A DNA stretch of 64,000 bases, from NCBI RefSeq assembly GCF_905372115.1, contig NZ_CAJPNR010000005.1:1-64000 (forward strand). The letters run 5' to 3'. The notes under the pieces were generated by a model. The model ran no database searches. It was not told the origin of the DNA and worked only from the letters and a program-made list of their open reading frames with translations. A program made the translations under genes and the position numbers. The DNA is from an uncultured Streptococcus sp. Lineage in GTDB: Bacteria; Bacillota; Bacilli; Lactobacillales; Streptococcaceae. Below, piece after piece: positions 52,736 through 62,900 of the stretch. The stretch's first letter is position 1. Every line of letters starts with the position of its first letter.

Positions 52736-53320
52736 TTGACTTGGGTGTTTGGGCCAATTCGAGTGGAGTTGGGTGCTATGGCACGTTATAGCAAGACTAG
52801 GATAGAGGCTACGAGATTGACTTCTGAGAATTATGTTGGGGTGGATAATTTGTTGCAAGATAGAAATGGGAAAACAGTCGCCACTTATTTACCTGAGCAA
52901 GGAAGTTTTACAGGTTATGGCCAAGGTGATATTTTGATTGGGAATATTAGACCTTACCTTAAGAAAATATGGTATGCTAATCAATCTGGTGGAACTAATG
53001 GAGATGTGCTAGTTATTCAAAATTTATTTCCTTCTTGTTTGGAAAGTCAGTATCTTTATTATGTTTTATCAGACGATCGTTTCTTTTCCTATGATATGCA
53101 GTATGCAAAAGGTTCAAAGATGCCTCGTGGAGATAAAGCAGCTATTATGCAGTATAGCTTTATCCTCCCATCTCTTTCCGAACAAGAAAGAATCGTTTCT
53201 ATTCTGGATCATTTCAACACCTTAACCACCTCACTTTCTCAAGGTCTCCCTAAAGAAATAGAGTTGAGACAGAAACAGTATGAATACTGGCGGGAACAAT
53301 TGCTTAATTTTGATTTATAG
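52736..53320 (+). CDS. Third HsdS half-unit (single target domain), possibly fused by phase variation
   Basis: Up to 194 residues. It contains one target-recognition domain (ARYSKTRIEATRLTSENYVG, then YGQGDILIGNIRPYL and GDVLVIQNLF) and one conserved helix (LPKEIELRQKQYEYWREQLL). Its frame is open upstream through the GTACA tract into hsdS and it has no good ribosome site, only a TTG at 52736 and an ATG at 52778. It therefore looks like the 3' part of a longer hsdS rather than an independent gene. In-frame fusion would give about 639 residues. Confidence 0.8.
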   Translation: MTWVFGPIRVELGAMARYSKTRIEATRLTSENYVGVDNLLQDRNGKTVATYLPEQGSFTGYGQGDILIGNIRPYLKKIWYANQSGGTNGDVLVIQNLFPSCLESQYLYYVLSDDRFFSYDMQYAKGSKMPRGDKAAIMQYSFILPSLSEQERIVSILDHFNTLTTSLSQGLPKEIELRQKQYEYWREQLLNFDL

Positions 53321-53339
53321 AAAAGAATAGGAAAGGGAT

Positions 53340-54446
53340 ATGGCAAAAGCGCTAAGTGATATTGCACAAGAGTTAAAAGATTCAGACAAAAAAGTTCAGC
53401 TGATCTACGCCTTTAATGGGACGGGTAAGACCAGGCTCTCTAAAGAATTTGCTAAGTTGGTTCAAGCTGAAGAAGGCGGTCTTACGAGAGATAAGATTCT
53501 TTATTATAATGCTTTTACTGAGGACTTGTTCTATTGGGATAATGATCTTGACAGTAATCAAGATTTTAAACTGAAGATTCAGCCAAATTCTTTTATATCT
53601 TGGATTATTCAAGAGCAGGGACAGGATCAGAATATTATTTCAAATTTTCAGCATTATACAGACGATAAGCTGAATCCTATCTTTGATTTAGCTAATAATC
53701 AAGTTCTTTTCACTTTTCAGAGAGGAAACGAGGAAGAACATGAACAAGTGAAGCTCTCTAAGGGTGAGGAAAGCAACTTTATTTGGTCGGTATTTTATAC
53801 CTTGCTGGAGCTTGTGATAAGTGAGCGAAAGATAGCTGAGCCAGATGAACGAAGCACCCGAGATTTTGATAACCTAGAATATGTTTTTATAGATGATCCG
53901 GTTTCGTCCTTGGATGAAAATCATTTAATGGAAGTTGCTTCTAACTTAGCTGGATTGATAAAAGAAAGTAATCTAGAACAATTAGGTTTAAGATTTGTTA
54001 TTACTACCCATAATCCTTTATTTTACAATGTTTTGCACAATGAACTGGGCAATGCGGATAGATATAGACTAGAAAAATTAGAGGATGGGACTTACAAAAT
54101 GCCGATACAAAGGAATGATTCCCCTTTTGCCTATCACTTATTTCTGTGTGAGCAAATTACTCAAGCGATAAAAGATAATAATATTCAAAAATTTCATTTT
54201 AATTTCCTGAGGAATTTGTATGAAAAAACATCGACTTTTTTAGGCTACAAAGATTGGAAAGAGTTATTTCCGCAAGAGTCCGATGATGATGTGAAAAATG
54301 CTTATAAAAAAAGAATTGTAGATTTTTCAAGTCATTCTAAAAATGCAGCAGAGGAAGTTGCTGAATTAAATAATCAGCACAAGCAAATGTTGATTTATCT
54401 CTTTGAGGATTTTATAGAGCGATACCATTTTTATAAAAAGGAGTAA
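53340..54446 (+). CDS. AAA/ABC-type ATPase in a type I RM operon (PrrC-like candidate)
   Basis: A 368-residue protein. Walker A is YAFNGTGKTRLS (about 23-34), the ABC-type signature KLSKGEESNFIWS (about 138-150), Walker B YVFIDDPVSSLDENH (about 181-195) and an H-loop FVITTHNPL. The C-terminal third has a KKRIVDFSSHSKNAAEEV segment. This layout resembles AAA_13/PrrC proteins, which are anticodon nucleases silenced by their host type I system. The nuclease residues cannot be confirmed by eye. AAAGGGA precedes the start. Two bases separate it from hsdR. Confidence 0.8.
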   Translation: MAKALSDIAQELKDSDKKVQLIYAFNGTGKTRLSKEFAKLVQAEEGGLTRDKILYYNAFTEDLFYWDNDLDSNQDFKLKIQPNSFISWIIQEQGQDQNIISNFQHYTDDKLNPIFDLANNQVLFTFQRGNEEEHEQVKLSKGEESNFIWSVFYTLLELVISERKIAEPDERSTRDFDNLEYVFIDDPVSSLDENHLMEVASNLAGLIKESNLEQLGLRFVITTHNPLFYNVLHNELGNADRYRLEKLEDGTYKMPIQRNDSPFAYHLFLCEQITQAIKDNNIQKFHFNFLRNLYEKTSTFLGYKDWKELFPQESDDDVKNAYKKRIVDFSSHSKNAAEEVAELNNQHKQMLIYLFEDFIERYHFYKKE

Positions 54447-54448
54447 GC

Positions 54449-57400
54449 ATGTCTGAGATTTCACAAACAGATACAATTTTGGAGGCTAACAACTTCATTG
54501 TTTTAGAGAAATACATCAAGCCTGTACAGACTAGTTCCTATCAGACAGAGGCGGACTTGGAGAAAGAGCTGATTGCTGACTTGCGTCAGCAAGGATACGA
54601 GTATCTTACTTATTTGACGACCCCAGAGGCGCTTTTGGCTAATCTCAAGACCCAGATGGAAGTTCTGAATAATGTGGTTTTTACAGATGCTGAGTGGTTG
54701 CGCTTCTTGGATGAGTACCTCAATAAACCCAGTGACAGTTTGATTGATCGTACCAGAAAACTTCATGATAACTATATTTATGATTTTATCTTTGATGATG
54801 GGCATATCCAGAATATCTATCTATGGGATAAGAAAAATATTAGTCGAAACAAACTGCAAGTCATTAATCAAATGAAGCAAGTTGGTACCAGCAGCAATCG
54901 TTATGATGTGACCTTGCTGGTAAATGGATTGCCTCTGGTACAAATTGAACTTAAAAAACGCGGAGTTGCAATTCGAGAGGCCTTTAATCAGGTGCACAGA
55001 TATAGTAAAGAAAGTTTCAATGAGGAGAATTCTCTCTTTAAGTACCTTCAAATTTTTATCATCTCAAACGGAACGGATACTCGGTATTTTGCTAATACGA
55101 CCAAGCGAGATAAGAATTCTTATGAGTTCACCATGAACTGGGCTTTGAAAAATAATAATCCTATTAAGGACTTGAAGGACTTTACAGCAACCTTCTTGAG
55201 TCAACAGACCTTGTTAAATGTCTTGATAAATTATTCTGTCTTTGATACTAATGACACTCTTCTTATCATGCGTCCTTATCAGATTGCGGCAACTGAGAGA
55301 ATCATCTGGAAGATACGTTCAGCTATTGCTTCAAAAATCAAAAGCGGTCCTGATACAGGTGGCTATATTTGGCATACTACCGGTTCAGGGAAGACCCTGA
55401 CAAGTTTTAAAGCTGCTAGACTTGCTACTGAGATGGAAGAAGTGGATAAGGTTTTCTTTGTGGTGGACCGCAAGGACTTGGATTATCAGACTATGAAAGA
55501 GTACCAGCGATTTTCACCTGACTCAGTCAACGGTTCAAATAGCACTGCAGGACTCAAACGCAATATCGAGAAGGATGATAATAAAATTGTCGTGACGACC
55601 ATTCAGAAGCTTAACAATTTTATGAGCAGTGAGAGCCAGCATGAAATTTATCAAAAGCAAGTGGTTTTCATTTTTGATGAATGTCATCGTTCTCAGTTTG
55701 GTGAAGCGCAAAAGCGGCTCAGGCAGAAATTTAAGAAATATTGTCAGTTTGGTTTTACGGGTACACCGATTAAGGTAGAGAATGCGCTTGGTTCCGAGAC
55801 AACGGCATCTGTTTTCGGGCGTGAATTACATGCTTATGTGCTAACTGATGCGATTCGAGATCAAAAAGTTCTGAAGTTTATGGTGGATTATAACGACGTT
55901 CGTCCGCAGTTTAAGTCAATTGAAAGCGAGCAGGACTTGACCAAGTTATCTGCAGCTGAAAATAAAAAAGCACTGCTTCATCCGACTCGAATCGCTGAAA
56001 TATCTAGGTATGTCTTAGATCATTTTGGTCAAAAAACGCATCGATTAACTGGTAAAGGTTTCAATGCTATGTTTGCTGTTTCAAGTGTTGATGCAGCAAA
56101 AGCCTACTATCAAGAGTTGCAAAATCAGCAAAAAGATTCTGATAAACCATTGAAGATTGCGACTATCTTTTCCTATGCTGCGAATGAGTCTCAGGTGGCT
56201 ATTGGTGAAATTGATGATGAGAGCTTTTCACCGGCAGATTTAGCGGATATTAGTAGTAAAGAATTTTTGAGTAGTTGTATAGATGATTATAATCAGTTGT
56301 TTGGCACTAATTTTACTATTAATAGCAATGATTTTCAGAATTACTATCGTGATTTGGCTAAACGCGTCAAAAATCTGGATGTGGATCTCTTAATTGTAGT
56401 TGGGATGTTCTTGACTGGCTTTGATGCACCGACTTTAAATACTTTATTTGTGGATAAAAATCTGAGATATCATGGTTTAATCCAAGCTTTTTCACGCACC
56501 AATCGAATTTATGATGCTACTAAGTCATTTGGGAATATTGTAACCTTCCGGGATTTAGAGAAGGCAACAACTGATGCTATTAAGCTATTTGGAAAGACTG
56601 AGACAGCAGAGGTATTGCTCGAACGTTCTTATCAAGAGTATATGACAGGCTTTACAGAGGCTGGTGAAGAGCAAAAGGGTTATATGGCAGTTGTTCAAGA
56701 GTTACAAGAAAAATTTCCGGACCCGCAAGCTATCATTAAAGAGAGTGATAAGAAAGAATTTGTCTCTTTGTTTGGTCAATTTCTTCGTTTAGATAATATC
56801 TTACAAAACTACGATGATTTCATGAGTCTACGAGCTTTACAAGAACTTGATATCTTAGATGATAAGGCTGTAGAGGCTTTCAAGGAACGTTTCCATGTTG
56901 ATGATGAAACTTTAGAGGAGTTATCTAGGTTAGACATCCCAAGTACTAGGGAAATTCAAGACTACCGTTCAACCTATAATGACATTAAGTCATGGTATGA
57001 GAATGAACGCCGTAATCAGGAAGATAGCGAATCTAAAGTTGATTGGGATTCGATTGTCTTTGAAGTTGAATTACTAAAATCTCAAGAAATCAATCTAGAC
57101 TATATCTTAGAGCTAATTTTTGAGACTAATAAAAAGGTTTCAGATAAGGATGAACTTGTTTCGGAAATTACTCGGACCATTCGAGCAAGTCTTGGCAATC
57201 GAGCTAAAGAAGATTTGATAGTCGCTTTCATCCATGACAGTGATTTAGATAGTTTTGCTGATAAATCAGATATCATTGAACAGTTCTTTATTTTTGCGCA
57301 AGGTGAGCAGAAAAGGGAAGCGGATGAGTTGATACAGATTGAGGGATTAAATGAACAAAGTGCTAAGCGCTATATACAAGCTTCATTGAAGCATGAGTAT

Positions 57401-57544
57401 GCTAGTGAAAATGGGAATGATTTGAATGAAGCTCTGCCGAAAATGAGCCCACTAAATCCACAATATCGTACAAAAAAACAAACCGTTTTTCAAAAGATCA
57501 GTAGTTTTGTTGAAAAATTCAAGGGAATTGGTGGAGATATTTAA
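54449..57544 (+). CDS. hsdR: Type I restriction endonuclease subunit HsdR
   Basis: A 1031-residue translocase-nuclease. The PD-(D/E)xK nuclease core ends with LVQIELKKRG (about residue 164). The helicase has Walker A WHTTGSGKTLTS (about 307), a DECH box VFIFDECHRSQFG (about 407), FTGTPI, and motif VI QAFSRTNRIYD (about 676). The C-terminal helical domain binds HsdM/HsdS. Intact and full length. Last gene of the operon. Confidence 0.96.
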   Translation: MSEISQTDTILEANNFIVLEKYIKPVQTSSYQTEADLEKELIADLRQQGYEYLTYLTTPEALLANLKTQMEVLNNVVFTDAEWLRFLDEYLNKPSDSLIDRTRKLHDNYIYDFIFDDGHIQNIYLWDKKNISRNKLQVINQMKQVGTSSNRYDVTLLVNGLPLVQIELKKRGVAIREAFNQVHRYSKESFNEENSLFKYLQIFIISNGTDTRYFANTTKRDKNSYEFTMNWALKNNNPIKDLKDFTATFLSQQTLLNVLINYSVFDTNDTLLIMRPYQIAATERIIWKIRSAIASKIKSGPDTGGYIWHTTGSGKTLTSFKAARLATEMEEVDKVFFVVDRKDLDYQTMKEYQRFSPDSVNGSNSTAGLKRNIEKDDNKIVVTTIQKLNNFMSSESQHEIYQKQVVFIFDECHRSQFGEAQKRLRQKFKKYCQFGFTGTPIKVENALGSETTASVFGRELHAYVLTDAIRDQKVLKFMVDYNDVRPQFKSIESEQDLTKLSAAENKKALLHPTRIAEISRYVLDHFGQKTHRLTGKGFNAMFAVSSVDAAKAYYQELQNQQKDSDKPLKIATIFSYAANESQVAIGEIDDESFSPADLADISSKEFLSSCIDDYNQLFGTNFTINSNDFQNYYRDLAKRVKNLDVDLLIVVGMFLTGFDAPTLNTLFVDKNLRYHGLIQAFSRTNRIYDATKSFGNIVTFRDLEKATTDAIKLFGKTETAEVLLERSYQEYMTGFTEAGEEQKGYMAVVQELQEKFPDPQAIIKESDKKEFVSLFGQFLRLDNILQNYDDFMSLRALQELDILDDKAVEAFKERFHVDDETLEELSRLDIPSTREIQDYRSTYNDIKSWYENERRNQEDSESKVDWDSIVFEVELLKSQEINLDYILELIFETNKKVSDKDELVSEITRTIRASLGNRAKEDLIVAFIHDSDLDSFADKSDIIEQFFIFAQGEQKREADELIQIEGLNEQSAKRYIQASLKHEYASENGNDLNEALPKMSPLNPQYRTKKQTVFQKISSFVEKFKGIGGDI

Positions 57545-57953
57545 AAATTATTTGATTGAGTAACGAAATAAATCTGCCTAAACAATAAAAAGTAGCTATC
57601 AACTGTGCTTAATAGTTACCTTTTTATTATTCTATTTTCTGCTTTTAGGAAATTATTTCTATCATTTTTGAGAATCTCAAAATATACTTGGAAGGTGGCG
57701 AATTCTATATTTTTCAAGTGAATCAGTCATATCTAGCTGGGTATGATAAGTATTCATTGTACGGAATATACTTAAAGTTAAGATGGTGGCTATCTTGTTG
57801 GTCTTATTAGAAGGATGCTTCTTAATCCAGTTAATCCTTATGATAGTTACTAACTATAATATATTATTATAAAAAAATTTTTCTGAAAATTTCTGAGATT
57901 GGCTACTGAACTATTATTTGAAAATTAATTAGATTGATTACGTCTAGACGTTT
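57545..57953. other. Gene-free AT-rich gap after hsdR
   Basis: A weak terminator-like hairpin (about 57587-57626, AGTAGCTAT against AATAGTTACC then T's) follows hsdR. A 17-base palindrome, TTTTGAGAATCTCAAAA, lies at 57666-57682. Nothing else was recognised. No repeat of the rpsI end occurs here. Confidence 0.5.
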
Positions 57954-58790
57954 TTATCCCTCTATCCGAACTTGCATCCGGATGAACATATCGCGGTGCT
58001 GCTCCTGGAGTTGTGGCTGTTCATGGATGACCTCGCAGATATAATCATCCACAGGAGTATATCCAGCTTGGATTAGAGCTTGGTGAAAATGCGGCAGAGC
58101 TTCAAGTTCATCTGCAAAGGAAGAGCAGTAAGCAACAGCATAATTTCCTGCCGGCAGCAATATTCGATTTAAGTGAGGGAGTTCATTGGGAGTATGATGG
58201 AAGAGACAGAGTTGCTTGGAAATCCATCTTTCTTTTTGGAAATCTTCTTGTTTCATAATGGAGCCAACGCGGCTGAAATGGGTGAAAAACGGACTGTAAC
58301 GCAGGATTTCTTGCTTGAAGCAGCGGAGAGCAAGTTCGTATTCTTCACTTTTCATTTGATAAATATTTTGATTAATTTCAAAAGTAAGCAGCTGCCGTTC
58401 AGGAAAAGTTAGGATTTCCAGTTCTTGCTCGCTCTGCTTTTCGCCATAGATACGGGCACCAGACCGAAAGATTTCGATTTCTTGGATTTGTTTTTCTAAA
58501 TTCTTTTTTTCCTCTAGAAGGCGCTGATAGCGCTTCTCGATAAGCTGGTGCAGTTGAAAATGGTCCTTGTCAGATAGAATTTCTTTGATGTCTTCTAGAG
58601 AAAAATTCAGTTGACGCAGGTACTGAATGGAGTCAACTAGAGAAGATTGATTGATGTGGTAGTAGCGATAGTTGGTTTCTGGATCGACTTTATAGGGTTT
58701 TAAAAGACCGATTTGGTCATAGAATCTTAGAGTTTGGATGGAAATCTGATTTATTTGGGAAAATTCTCCGATACGCAAAATTTTTTTCAT
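57954..58790 (-). CDS. MerR-family regulator with GyrI-like effector domain
   Basis: A 278-residue regulator. The N-terminal HTH reads LRIGEFSQINQISIQTLRFYDQIGLLKP and NYRYYHINQSSLVDSIQYLRQLNFSLEDIKEIL, the MerR pattern. A long coiled-coil dimer helix follows (about 90-115), then a C-terminal domain resembling the GyrI/BmrR drug-binding fold. Members bind a ligand and twist the promoter spacer. It is divergent from the dehydrogenase gene, with a perfect dyad in the shared promoter. Confidence 0.85.
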   Translation of the reverse strand: MKKILRIGEFSQINQISIQTLRFYDQIGLLKPYKVDPETNYRYYHINQSSLVDSIQYLRQLNFSLEDIKEILSDKDHFQLHQLIEKRYQRLLEEKKNLEKQIQEIEIFRSGARIYGEKQSEQELEILTFPERQLLTFEINQNIYQMKSEEYELALRCFKQEILRYSPFFTHFSRVGSIMKQEDFQKERWISKQLCLFHHTPNELPHLNRILLPAGNYAVAYCSSFADELEALPHFHQALIQAGYTPVDDYICEVIHEQPQLQEQHRDMFIRMQVRIEG

Positions 58791-58806
58791 TTTTTAAAAC
58801 CCTCTA

Positions 58807-58837
58807 TTGACTCTCTAGTTACTAGAGATATTATACT
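58807..58837 (+). promoter_or_regulatory. MerR-type promoter and operator
   Basis: TTGACT (58807-58812) and TATACT (58832-58837) are separated by 19 bp. A perfect 15-base dyad, CTCTAGT-T-ACTAGAG (58813-58827), fills the spacer. The overlong spacer with a central dyad is the classic MerR-activated layout. Confidence 0.85.
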
Positions 58838-58876
58838 ATAATTGTGAAAATAATAACAATTAATGGAGGGTTTGCC

Positions 58877-59911
58877 ATGAGAAATACAAAAATTCGTGCT
58901 GTTCAGTATGGCTGCGGCAAGATGTCTAAAGTGATTTTCAAGTATCTGCTGGATCACGGTGTAGAAATTGTCGGAGCTATTGATAACAATCCTGCTGTAG
59001 TAGGACAGGATGTTGGCGATTTTGCAGAGCTAGGCTATAAGACTGGTGTTCTGATTTCTGATAATGCCGAACATGTCTTTGGAGAGTGTGACGCTGACAT
59101 TGCCATTGTCACTATTGCTTCCTATATGCCGGAAATGTATGATTTTTTTGAAACAGCCATCAAGCATGGAGTTAATATCATCACGACCTGTGAGGAAGCT
59201 ATCTACCCTTGGACGACGTCGCCATCTGAAACAAACCGCTTGGACAAGCTGGCCAAAGAATATGGTGTCACTGTAATGGGCTCAGGCATGCAGGATATTT
59301 ACTGGATTAATATGCCTTGCTTGGCTATGGCTGGTCTCAATCGCATCCAAAAGGTGAAAGGGGTTGTCAGCTACAATGTAGAAGACTATGGTCTGGCTCT
59401 CGCAGAAGCGCATGGTGCTGGTTACGATCCAGACCGGTTTAAAAAGGAAATTGCCAGTGCAGAGAGTCTGCCATCCTATATGTGGAATGCTGCTGAAGCT
59501 ATTTGCTCTAAGATGAACTGGACTATTCAGGATATTTCGCAAAAGAGCGTGCCTTATATTCTGGATGAAGATGTTTATTCTGAAACCCTGGGACGCACGG
59601 TTCCAGCAGGTCAAGTAACGGGGATGTCGGCTGTGACAACCATTCATACCCATCAAGGAATTGAGTTAGAAGTAGAGTGTATTGGCAAGGTCTATCGTGA
59701 AAATGACGGAGATATGTGTGATTGGGAAATTACTGGCGAGCCAAATCTAGTCTTCTCAGTCAGCAAGCCTGATACTGTAGCCTTGACCTGTGCTACCATT
59801 GTCAATCGAATCCCTTCTGTGCTAGATGCACCAGCAGGTTATGTGACTTCGGAGTTGGCGCGTGACTTGGCCTATCCGACATATCCACTTCATACCTATG
59901 TGGAAAAATAG
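58877..59911 (+). CDS. NAD(P)-binding dehydrogenase, DapB-like N-terminal domain
   Basis: 344 residues from ATG 58877, set by TGGAGGG upstream. The Rossmann start is IRAVQYGCGKMSKVIF, followed by VEIVGAIDNNPAVVGQD. The whole resembles the dihydrodipicolinate-reductase-like family that includes 2,4-diaminopentanoate dehydrogenase (Ord). The gene is not clustered with lysine synthesis. Control by a ligand-sensing MerR protein suggests an inducible catabolic or detoxifying role; the substrate is unknown. Confidence 0.8.
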   Translation: MRNTKIRAVQYGCGKMSKVIFKYLLDHGVEIVGAIDNNPAVVGQDVGDFAELGYKTGVLISDNAEHVFGECDADIAIVTIASYMPEMYDFFETAIKHGVNIITTCEEAIYPWTTSPSETNRLDKLAKEYGVTVMGSGMQDIYWINMPCLAMAGLNRIQKVKGVVSYNVEDYGLALAEAHGAGYDPDRFKKEIASAESLPSYMWNAAEAICSKMNWTIQDISQKSVPYILDEDVYSETLGRTVPAGQVTGMSAVTTIHTHQGIELEVECIGKVYRENDGDMCDWEITGEPNLVFSVSKPDTVALTCATIVNRIPSVLDAPAGYVTSELARDLAYPTYPLHTYVEK

Positions 59912-59925
59912 CAGAGCTTATAACT

Positions 59926-59965
59926 AAAAATACACCTCCCGTATCAATTGGGAGGTGTGTTTTTA
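59926..59965. terminator. Bidirectional terminator between convergent genes
   Basis: AAAAATACACCTCCC pairs with GGGAGGTGTGTTTTT over a nine-base loop. Confidence 0.88.
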
Positions 59966-59969
59966 AGTA

Positions 59970-62900
59970 TTAGTCTTCCTTCTTCTTTAAGAGGAAGAGT
60001 CCAGCTGCTCCTGCAACCAGAAGTCCAGCTAGAGCGAAGCTAGCACTTGTTTCTTGGCTGCCGGTCTGCGGAAGAGTCTGACTCTTGTAGGTCAGAGCTA
60101 CTGTCTGAGCCGGCGGATTGACAGTAGCAGGTGTCCAGTCAAGGACAGTCTGACTTGGCGCTTGGTAGGTTGGGTCAGGTGCCGCAGGACTTGGGAGGTC
60201 TGTCAGCTCAGCCAACTGGCTGCCAAAGATAGCATTGGAGATCCAGCGGTAGAAGTGAACAGGGTGAAGGCGGTTAGTCGGATTGCCGGCGTAGACAAAG
60301 AGAGGCTTCTCATTGTAGGTGCCAGCAATGGCTACGACTTTGTTGGCTAGATGTTCATTGCCAGGCCACCAGCCAGCGATATAGAAGTCACTTCCAGCAA
60401 TGCTGGCAAGAGTTCTAAAGTTGGCAGGAATCTTAGCAATCCAGTTACCAGAGTTGGAGTAAAAGAGTCCATCCTTCTTGTACCCGCTGGTCAGCGGGTC
60501 TTGGTCTTGGATAACAGCCTTCATCAAGCCCTCGTAGTCACTGCCGTTCTTGAAGCGCTCAGCATCAAAGCCGTCTAGGATTCCTAGTTTTTCCAAGCGC
60601 TGCATAGCAGAGCCTCCGACGACGATGCTTGGCTTGAGTCCGACAAGAGACTTGTCATAGTTGTTGCTTTCAAGGACGATGACATCCGCATCTTCTGGAC
60701 GATCGACGATTTCAAAGCCCATATTCTTCAGAGCTAAGGCAGTGTGTGCTGGTGCGTCCACGCCTGCCCATGAAAATTGATGCGGTGGTGCGTAGACCTT
60801 TAGAGGCTTCAGAGTTGGTCCCTGTGGAATCTTATAAAGGGCATCACCGTAAATGGCATAGCGATCCAGAAGGCTGGTAAAGGTCGGCGTATCAACGATA
60901 TAGCCGTCATCTGTCAGATAGACCTTTTTGCCTTCTGCAAGAGCTTGATTGACGGCCTTAACGGCACTTTCAGACGTATTGGCAATGACATAATAAGGCG
61001 CTTTCTCGTCAACCTGGCTAGTACGGGCAGCACGGAGGGCTGTCACCTCTCCTAGCTTGCCTTCAAAGAGCTTATCACCAAAAACTGGTTGAGCTTTGAA
61101 GCCTTTCATATCTGGGAAATTGACGACTAACTCTGCATACATAGCTGCCCACTTGGATTCATCTGAGCCCTTGTAGAGGACATGATTGGCATAGCCACGC
61201 TTAGCTTGCGCCATATCCACAACCAGATCACCTTTTTTATAGTTGCCGCTGTCTTCTTTGAGTTCTTTGACAAGCACACCGTTGCGCTTGAAATAGTCAA
61301 TCATATTAAAGGCTTCTTGGCTATCGTTATCTTTATCTAGTCCCATCGGGATGACATAGTAGTCTGGGAAGAATTTTTCCTGGCCTTTTTTAATCCGGCC
61401 TACGACCTGACCATCAGGTCCGACGAGTTCATTTTCTGCCTTAGGATCTTCGACCTTATTAATACCGCGCAGATAGAAGTTGAGGCGCATTTCCATGAGC
61501 TTATCTGGGTTCTGAGCGAGATAGTCAAGGCCTCCTAGAACTGCATAATATCCAGCCTTGTAGGACTCTTGATTGCCCTCTGGAATTTCGATAGTATGTC
61601 CCAGGATGCCATGGTACATAGAATAAACCGCTGTGTAGCCGGAGAAGGAATCGTCCCATCCGTCTCCCCAGTCCAGTTTTGGAATGATGTATTTGTCGTA
61701 GCCAGAGTTGGCAACACCTGCCCGGCCCATGTGGTGGGCATTGTCCAGCATGAGGTCTGCCAAAAGGTCATATTCAAAGTTAGGATCATGCGGTGGAGTT
61801 GCTGGCTCGATTAGGAATTCTTTGACAAAGCCGTGGATATCATAGAGGGCAATTGGGTTCCATTTGTTAATCAATCCAGCAACAGTGCGAGTCTCAGGAT
61901 TGGCTTGGTAGCCAGTATCGCGGTTGGGGTCAAGACCATTGGCCAGAGCCCGTGTGTTGAGGACATCGCCGTCAGGGTTTTCCGTAAAGTCAAAGAGGAA
62001 GATAAACTTCTTCAGCAAGTCTTGGATGTTGAGAGTGACCATCTTTTCGGAGCCATCAGCAGCACTTGTTTTGAAGCTGACTTGGTCTTTGGTCGCAAAG
62101 GTCTTAAATAGCCCTGTGATAATATCAATCCCAGGCTGTTCATCAGCGTGGGTATTATTGATGAGCACAGGCAGTTTATAGTCTAGATTGCCATTTTTGA
62201 GAGCTGCCAGCATTTCTGCTGGTTTGGTCAAGGCCTGTGGATTGGTTGTACTGAGGTAGTCGTCAATACTCTTTTGGTCAGAACTGATGATACCCAGCTT
62301 GATATCACGCCCCTGAGCGCTCTTTCCAATGTTCTCAATCTGTACCAAACGATCTGTTTTGGCATCCTGTCTGCTCTTTTCAATAGCTGCCAGCATCTCC
62401 TCATGGTTGTGGAAGTCTTCATAAGGGCGCAAGACGATATTTTTGCGAATAGTCAGGCTCAGGTCCTGGCTTGTACCGACCAGTTCATGGCTGCCAATGA
62501 AGTTCCGATAAGTGCGGCGGATATTGTTGGGAGAGCGCAGGCTGAGATCTTGTCCGAAAAGTTCCTTAAACTGCAGATTCAGATGAAGGTCATTTCCGTC
62601 GGCTTTTTCCTCGATAGTGAGAAAGGGTTGGCCAGTAAAAGTGCCAGTGTCCATGTTCCAGGTTTTCCAGTCAGCAATCGGTTTATTATCCAGAGTCCAG
62701 GTCAGCTTGCCTGCCTGAGAGCCCTGTCCTTGGACGGTATCCTTGAGCTCTGCGGACTCAGACATATAAACGGTGCCATCAGCCAGCTGGGTCTTAGCTT
62801 CTTCAGAAGCAGCTGCTCTTGGTTGACCTGCGGCAGAAACGGCAGGATTCTCAGCAGCAGGAGCAGGAGTCTGCTCTTTTTCAGCTGTCGGATTAGGATC

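Noticed and set aside
57666..57682. TTTTGAGAATCTCAAAA palindrome as an operator
   Set aside because: It is isolated in a gene-free gap without a promoter beside it, so no function can be argued.
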